64,000 nucleotides of DNA from Streptomyces albipurpureus. Lineage in GTDB: Bacteria; Actinomycetota; Actinomycetes; Streptomycetales; Streptomycetaceae. Positions within the stretch are counted from its first letter, which is position 1. Every line of letters starts with the position of its first letter. A program made the position numbers and the translations under genes. The notes under the pieces were generated by a model. That model saw only the letters and a program-made list of their open reading frames with translations, was not told the origin of the DNA and did no database searches. Positions 60,380 to 64,000 of the stretch are shown here, in pieces. The stretch spans positions 375,003 to 439,002 of the forward strand of contig NZ_JAMQAW010000008.1 in NCBI RefSeq assembly GCF_023701525.1, given 5' to 3'.

Positions 60380-61699
60380 TCAGGGCTGCTGAAAGTCGGA
60401 GCAGGCAAGCGTGAAGAACGCTCCGCGAGAGCGCCCTCCGTGCTGCGTCTTCGGCTGCTTGCAGCTGGCGCAGCCGGGGTTGTCGGCCGTGAACGCGATT
60501 GGACCGGTGGAGAAGTTCCGGCATGCGGCCACTGGCGTCTCGTGCTCGGCCTGCCACTGGCCGCACACTGCGCACTCGCTCTGTGTCTCGCCGGTCGTGG
60601 GGACCGCTGTGTACGTCGCCTGGTCGAACCGTCCTGCGTGTGAGGTGAACACCACCTTGGTGGCATCGCCGCTTTCCTCCACGGCGATGGCTCCACCGCA
60701 CTGCCGAGCGTTGATCAGCCGGGCGCGTACTAGCGCTCCCGATTGCGCACTGACCCACTGAGTCTCCCTACCCTGGGATTCCACCCTGACGATGTATGCG
60801 GATGCGGAGACGGTTCCGATCGAGTCTAGGAGCTTGTAGTCGACGGGGGTGTTCGGTTCGCTGCCGGTCAGTTCGTGGGCGTGCAACGGAAACGCGCTCA
60901 GTCGGGGAAGGGCTCCGATGGCGCTCACGTGAGGGATGCGTAGGGCGGCGATAAGAGCTGCGTCCCTGGTGGGGCCCTGAACTCGTGCAAGTTCCGTGCG
61001 GTGGAGATCGGTAATGGACCACCAGTCAGTGAGGTCCCCTGCGGGCGGCGACTGACTTCCGGGGAACGGCCCTAGTTCGGTGAAGGGGACCCGCCTGTAC
61101 TCCCGATCGCTTACGCGCAGTACGGCTATCTGTCCGTTGCGGTCGGGTCCGCCCTCGATCAGTACCGTTTCGGGCCCCTGCCCGTCCCCGGGGGTGTGCA
61201 CGGCCAGCCCATCGCGGCGCACGTATTCCGGCACAGGCCGTTCCCCCTGCAGCCCGGCGAGCCTCCGGCCTAGTGCTGTGATGTAGAGGCTTCCGAGTCT
61301 GAACCTGTCGACCATTGGTGCACTATCGATCACTGTGCCATCCGTCTTGCGGAACTCGGCCAAGCCGTCGCGGACCAGGCCGCACGTAGCCGCATAGTGG
61401 ACGTTGCCCATACTGCCCGTATGCGGATTCGCCTCCTGTAGTGCCGCCGCCTTCGGTTCGGGCATCAGGGCCTCTCGACCCTCGGTGGTGATCACGAAGC
61501 GGGTGAAGCCGGTGTAGCCATCGGCCTGTACGGCGGATGCCTCCCGCTCATCGGGCGTAACTTCTTCGATCCAGTGGGCGGAGACCATCCTGTCCAGCGT
61601 GCGGCCCCGGACACCACCAGGGAGGGCGTGCTTCGAGTCGGCGACGGCTGCTAGGAGCAGCCGGCGTTGTGCGTCGGTAGGCGGTTTGAGAGCGGTCAC
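60380..61699 (-). CDS. Hypothetical protein with C-terminal Cys/His clusters, 439 aa
   Basis: GTG 61699, with GAGGAC upstream. The N-terminal 100 residues look like a winged-helix domain (DAQRRLLLAAVADSKHALPG, GYTGFTRFVITTEGREALMP). The middle is beta-rich. Near the C-terminus, CAVCGQWQAEHETPVAAC and CASCKQPKTQHGGRSRGAFF followed by a last Cys resemble tandem small zinc ribbons, like the end of the protein at 57635. It is the largest gene of the array. Function unknown; nucleic-acid binding is plausible. Confidence 0.65.
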   Translation of the reverse strand: MTALKPPTDAQRRLLLAAVADSKHALPGGVRGRTLDRMVSAHWIEEVTPDEREASAVQADGYTGFTRFVITTEGREALMPEPKAAALQEANPHTGSMGNVHYAATCGLVRDGLAEFRKTDGTVIDSAPMVDRFRLGSLYITALGRRLAGLQGERPVPEYVRRDGLAVHTPGDGQGPETVLIEGGPDRNGQIAVLRVSDREYRRVPFTELGPFPGSQSPPAGDLTDWWSITDLHRTELARVQGPTRDAALIAALRIPHVSAIGALPRLSAFPLHAHELTGSEPNTPVDYKLLDSIGTVSASAYIVRVESQGRETQWVSAQSGALVRARLINARQCGGAIAVEESGDATKVVFTSHAGRFDQATYTAVPTTGETQSECAVCGQWQAEHETPVAACRNFSTGPIAFTADNPGCASCKQPKTQHGGRSRGAFFTLACSDFQQP

Positions 61700-61725
61700 G
61701 GCGATGTCCTCGTGGCGTCGGGGGG

Positions 61726-61756
61726 AGCCGGTCCGGGAGGTGGCCCCGGACCGGCT
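61726..61756 (-). other. 12-bp perfect intercistronic hairpin
   Basis: AGCCGGTCCGGG (61726-61737) pairs with CCCGGACCGGCT (61745-61756). It lies between the stop at 61768 and GTG 61699 and has a different loop from the AGGGCAA family (GCCACCT on the transcript). Confidence 0.7.
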
Positions 61757-61767
61757 GATGCAGATGG

Positions 61768-62391
61768 CTAGCTGTGGTTCGCGGGTGGCGTGGAGAGGTC
61801 GGTGTTCTCAGCCACTGCTGCAATGCGCCTCAGTAGGTCCCAGTCACGGGCCCGCCCGTGGTGGATGTGGTGAATGCGCCGAGCGGCTGTCGCCGGGTCG
61901 ACAGGTCCCGGGGCGAAGTGCAGGCAAGTCCTGTCGTTGGCTGCCGGGTTGACGCGACTGACGATGAGTCCTGCGTCGGCGAGGATCGCAGGAACTTCGG
62001 CAAGCAGCTCGGGGGTGGGCGTGCTGCTGCTGATGAGGTTGTGGATGCGACGTCCGGCCTCGTCCTCAGTGATGGAGGAGGGGGTCTCCCAGACCCAAGT
62101 TGCTGCACCGACGCAGTAGCGGCCGTCTGCGTCGGGGTGGGAGTGCTCGATCCAAGGGTCTCCGTCGCATTGTTCGACGCGGGTCACGGCTACGTCCTCT
62201 TCCCAGTGCACGGACGCTTCCCAGCCGGCGGTGTCCTGAACGATCTGGTTCACCGTCTCGGCACTGAACCGCGGGATGACGAAGCCCTTCCAGCGGTGGT
62301 AGCTGATCTCTGCGGGGTAGGGCCCCAAGAGGGAGGGGGCCTCGTCTATGACCACGCGGGCCGGGGTCCAGCTGTGGAAGTGGATGGACAT
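61768..62391 (-). CDS. Hypothetical protein, 207 aa
   Basis: ATG 62391. Beta-rich first half (WTPARVVIDEAPSLLGPYPA, HRWKGFVIPRFSAETVNQIV, VHWEEDVAVTRVEQCDGDPW) and helical second half (SITEDEAGRRIHNLISS, HHIHHGRARDWDLLRRIAAV). No family recognised and no catalytic motif is apparent. The ribosome binding site is weak (GAGATACC). The leader carries copy 4 of the AGGGCAA hairpin and ATCCACCACCAACC. Confidence 0.65.
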   Translation of the reverse strand: MSIHFHSWTPARVVIDEAPSLLGPYPAEISYHRWKGFVIPRFSAETVNQIVQDTAGWEASVHWEEDVAVTRVEQCDGDPWIEHSHPDADGRYCVGAATWVWETPSSITEDEAGRRIHNLISSSTPTPELLAEVPAILADAGLIVSRVNPAANDRTCLHFAPGPVDPATAARRIHHIHHGRARDWDLLRRIAAVAENTDLSTPPANHS

Positions 62392-62430
62392 GAGGTATCT
62401 CGATTCGGTTGGTGGTGGATCCCCGATGAG

Positions 62431-62447
62431 GCGGCTTGCCCTGCCGC
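62431..62447 (-). promoter_or_regulatory. Leader hairpin with AGGGCAA loop (copy 4)
   Basis: On the transcript, GCGGC - AGGGCAA - GCCGC, 39 bases upstream of ATG 62391. A second small TAGG-GCAGGG-CCTA hairpin lies about 10 bases further upstream. Confidence 0.75.
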
Positions 62448-62475
62448 TCAGCTGGGTTGCGGGGTAGGCCCTGCC

Positions 62476-62967
62476 CTAGTGGGGGGTGGCGTTGACGAAC
62501 CGTGCGTGCCCGTCCTGTGCCAGGCGATGGCTGTCCAGTCCGAGTCGATCGCCGCACAGCAGCAGATCGGCGAGCAGACGGGACAGTGCGCTGTAGGCGT
62601 GCCCATGTACCTCCTCAGCTGGGGAGTTGGTGGTGGGCTCGAAGCGGTCGAAGCTGGCGTAGTGATCCCACAGGAATTTGAACAGGGTTTCCGTGTCCAG
62701 GTCCCGGTGCTCTCCGTACAGCAGGACCTCGCCGAACAACTCGCTGATGACCTCTTCGGCCATGGCCTCGTCGGTGGGGTCGATGAGCCTGCGCGAAATG
62801 ATCAGCTCGCCGGGCTGCTGGCGCGTCTGCTGGCCGTACCAACGGGCAGCGAGCAGCCCGCGAACAGCCGGGTCCTGCTCGCCTGTGCTGGTGCAGTTCG
62901 CCAGGTATCGCTCGACGATGGCTCGTGCTGCGGGGGGCTTCTCGTCCCCTCCGGTTCCGGGGTTCAT
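62476..62967 (-). CDS. Hypothetical protein, 163 aa
   Basis: ATG 62967 with AAGGAAG upstream; an open frame continues 5' but reads poorly. The protein is almost wholly helical and acidic (ARAIVERYLANCTSTGEQDP, AMAEEVISELFGEVLLYGEH, LFKFLWDHYASFDRFEPTTN, SALSRLLADLLLCGDRLGLD). No known family or catalytic motif. The gene is preceded by copy 5 of the AGGGCAA hairpin leader. Confidence 0.65.
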   Translation of the reverse strand: MNPGTGGDEKPPAARAIVERYLANCTSTGEQDPAVRGLLAARWYGQQTRQQPGELIISRRLIDPTDEAMAEEVISELFGEVLLYGEHRDLDTETLFKFLWDHYASFDRFEPTTNSPAEEVHGHAYSALSRLLADLLLCGDRLGLDSHRLAQDGHARFVNATPH

Positions 62968-62996
62968 GACTTCCTTTCGAGGCGGTGGATCTTCAT

Positions 62997-63031
62997 CCCA
63001 CGTGCGCGGTTTGCCCTGCCGTGCACGTGGG
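62997..63031 (-). promoter_or_regulatory. Leader hairpin with AGGGCAA loop (copy 5, long stem)
   Basis: On the plus strand CCCACGTGCGCGG (62997-63009) and CCGTGCACGTGGG (63019-63031) pair at 12 of 13 positions. On the transcript the loop reads CAGGGCAAA. The element lies 29 bases upstream of ATG 62967 and is followed by ATCCACCGCC. Confidence 0.75.
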
Positions 63032-63086
63032 AGTTGTGGGGTGGTCAGAGCGGAGCGCGACGGGCTTACGTACGTGGGCGTCGCGG

Positions 63087-63521
63087 TCAGGGCAGGGTCT
63101 CCGGCGCTGGCAGTGGTCCGGTGGGTAGCTGGGCCGCCCTGGCCAAGTCCAGCCGGTAGTACCCCCGGGATATGGCGATGCAGAGCGGTTGCCACCCGGC
63201 ACGGTTGTCCCAGTTCAGGTGTGACACCCACTCCGACAGGCCGTCGAGTGCGTCGGGGTCCTCGATGTGGTGCACTTCGTCGGTGGCCGTCCAGTACGTG
63301 CCGAGCGGGACAGCGGCGCACCCGTACTCACCCACCCGCAGGGCAAGACCGGCGGCATCGAACTCTGCGTCGTGATCGAAGTCGGTGAGGATGTCGCGTA
63401 CTGCTGCGGCGATCACCGTGCAGGCGATGCGGGCGCGGTGTGCATCGGCGGTGGCGAGCTGGGCTTGGGCATGGTCGATGGCGATGGTGAGTTCGCCCGG
63501 TTCGGGAAGGTCATAGGTCAA
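63087..63521 (-). CDS. Hypothetical protein, 144 aa
   Basis: TTG 63521, chosen because CCCACCAGGAG stands six bases upstream. Helical N-terminus (LTIAIDHAQAQLATADAHRA, CTVIAAAVRDILTDFDHDAE) and an alpha/beta remainder (VPLGTYWTATDEVHHIEDPD, SHLNWDNRAGWQPLCIAISR). No family recognised. It lies between the C5-methyltransferase gene and the 163-aa gene in the array. Confidence 0.65.
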   Translation of the reverse strand: MTYDLPEPGELTIAIDHAQAQLATADAHRARIACTVIAAAVRDILTDFDHDAEFDAAGLALRVGEYGCAAVPLGTYWTATDEVHHIEDPDALDGLSEWVSHLNWDNRAGWQPLCIAISRGYYRLDLARAAQLPTGPLPAPETLP

Positions 63522-63558
63522 GGTGTGCTCCTGGTGGGATTGGCGGGAGTTGGCGAGG

Positions 63559-63587
63559 GCCGGGGCCGCTCGTTGCGCGGCCCCGGC
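63559..63587 (-). terminator. 11-bp perfect hairpin after the methyltransferase gene
   Basis: GCCGGGGCCGC (63559-63569) pairs with GCGGCCCCGGC (63577-63587), eight bases beyond the stop at 63595. Confidence 0.65.
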
Positions 63588-63594
63588 AGGGAGG

Positions 63595-64000
63595 TCAGAG
63601 GACGCTGGCTACCGCGTGGCCCAGCCACTCGGGGACGTTGCAGCTCACGGCGTTTCCGGCCTGCATCGTCTTCGCGGCTTTACTGGTGCCCCTGACGATG
63701 TAGCTTTCGGGGAAGCGTTGGGCGTTCATCTGCTCGCGCCACTGGAGCATCCGGAAGTGGCAGTCCTCGATGTCCACGGCGGGCCGGACAAGACCGGCTG
63801 AGTCTCGGGTCGAGAGGGTGTGCAGCGGCTCTGCGACGTGCTTGGGAGTGGAACCCTTACGGAAAGGGATCACCAGGCCGTGGTGATTGCCGCCCGCCGT
63901 GACGGTCGCCAGCGGAGTAGCATCGACGCGTTCCGCAGACCCGTGGTTCCGGAGCGTGACGACGAACGGCGGGGCAGCCAGGCCGGGTACGGTCGTGTAC
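63595..64000 (-). CDS. C-terminal part of a C5-cytosine DNA methyltransferase (5' end beyond window)
   Basis: The last 134 residues are visible. LHTLSTRDSAGLV corresponds to motif IX and QAGNAVSCNVPEWLG to motif X of Dcm-type enzymes. Upstream, PFVVTLRNHGSAERVDATPL and LATVTAGGNHHGLVIPF are typical of the target-recognition/C-terminal region of actinobacterial members. It methylates cytosine in a sequence that cannot be deduced here. No restriction enzyme gene is adjacent on the visible side, so it is possibly an orphan, protective methylase of the mobile element. Confidence 0.85.
   Translation of the reverse strand, partial: YTTVPGLAAPPFVVTLRNHGSAERVDATPLATVTAGGNHHGLVIPFRKGSTPKHVAEPLHTLSTRDSAGLVRPAVDIEDCHFRMLQWREQMNAQRFPESYIVRGTSKAAKTMQAGNAVSCNVPEWLGHAVASVL

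Noticed and set aside
56989..63031. Integron-like attC sites
   Set aside because: The AGGGCAA hairpins lack the attC core sites (GTTRRRY/RYYYAAC) and no integron integrase is present; cassette-like mobility remains only a speculation.
1..64000. CRISPR array, tRNA or rRNA gene, integrase and attachment sites
   Set aside because: None was found by reading both strands; no spaced direct repeats and no recognisable tRNA T-arm or tyrosine-integrase motifs were seen.

Overview
The window reads as part of a large conjugative element, either a plasmid or an integrative element, from Streptomyces or a close relative. The evidence is high GC with strong third-position bias, GTG and TTG starts, a complete conservon (cvnA-E plus a second P450), several Methyltransf_19-type proteins, DUF4913 and Streptomyces-type DnaA boxes. 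No integrase, partition gene, telomere, rRNA, tRNA or CRISPR array was seen, so plasmid and ICE cannot be told apart here. Everything was read by eye; no search was run.

Layout. (1) 1-13.1 kb, minus strand: one uninterrupted reading frame of at least 4,378 codons, running off the left edge. It holds an adenine-specific DNA methylase module, an SNF2-like helicase module and the start of a second, UvrD-like helicase. (2) 13.2-22.1 kb, minus strand: a DUF4913 protein and a tightly coupled type IV secretion operon (pilin-like, VirB8-like, VirB6/TrbL-like, SCO6880-like, VirB4-like, VirD4-like coupling protein). Divergent from it at 22.5-24.7 kb are a two-domain wall hydrolase, a hypothetical protein and a small membrane protein. 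(3) 24.9-26.2 kb: an IS3-family element. (4) 26.4-47.7 kb: cargo. It includes a HAD hydrolase, two XRE/TPR regulators, a TrmO-like protein, a resolvase-like/anti-sigma-ATPase fusion, three Methyltransf_19 proteins (one fused to STAS), the conservon, a multi-HTH regulator, and a radical SAM - two RNase H-fold - nucleotide kinase - Nudix run. (5) 48.2-54.1 kb: a MobF relaxase/helicase with a small downstream partner, a divergent basic protein, and between them a 350-bp region packed with palindromes and DnaA-box-like sites (candidate oriT/ori). (6) 54.2-64 kb, minus strand: an array of small orphan genes, most separated by one strong hairpin, interrupted by an IS5-family element, and ending in the C-terminus of a C5-cytosine methyltransferase at the right edge.

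How it fits together: relaxase, coupling protein, VirB4-type ATPase, membrane components and wall hydrolase supply what conjugation through a Gram-positive envelope needs. The giant methylase/helicase and the C5 methylase may protect or process the transferred DNA.

The most unusual signal is in the small-gene array. Five genes share a leader made of a hairpin with the constant loop AGGGCAA (transcript strand) on stems that differ in sequence but stay complementary, then a CCACCACC-like linker, then the ribosome binding site or start. Other gaps carry longer hairpins with different loops. I do not recognise this element.
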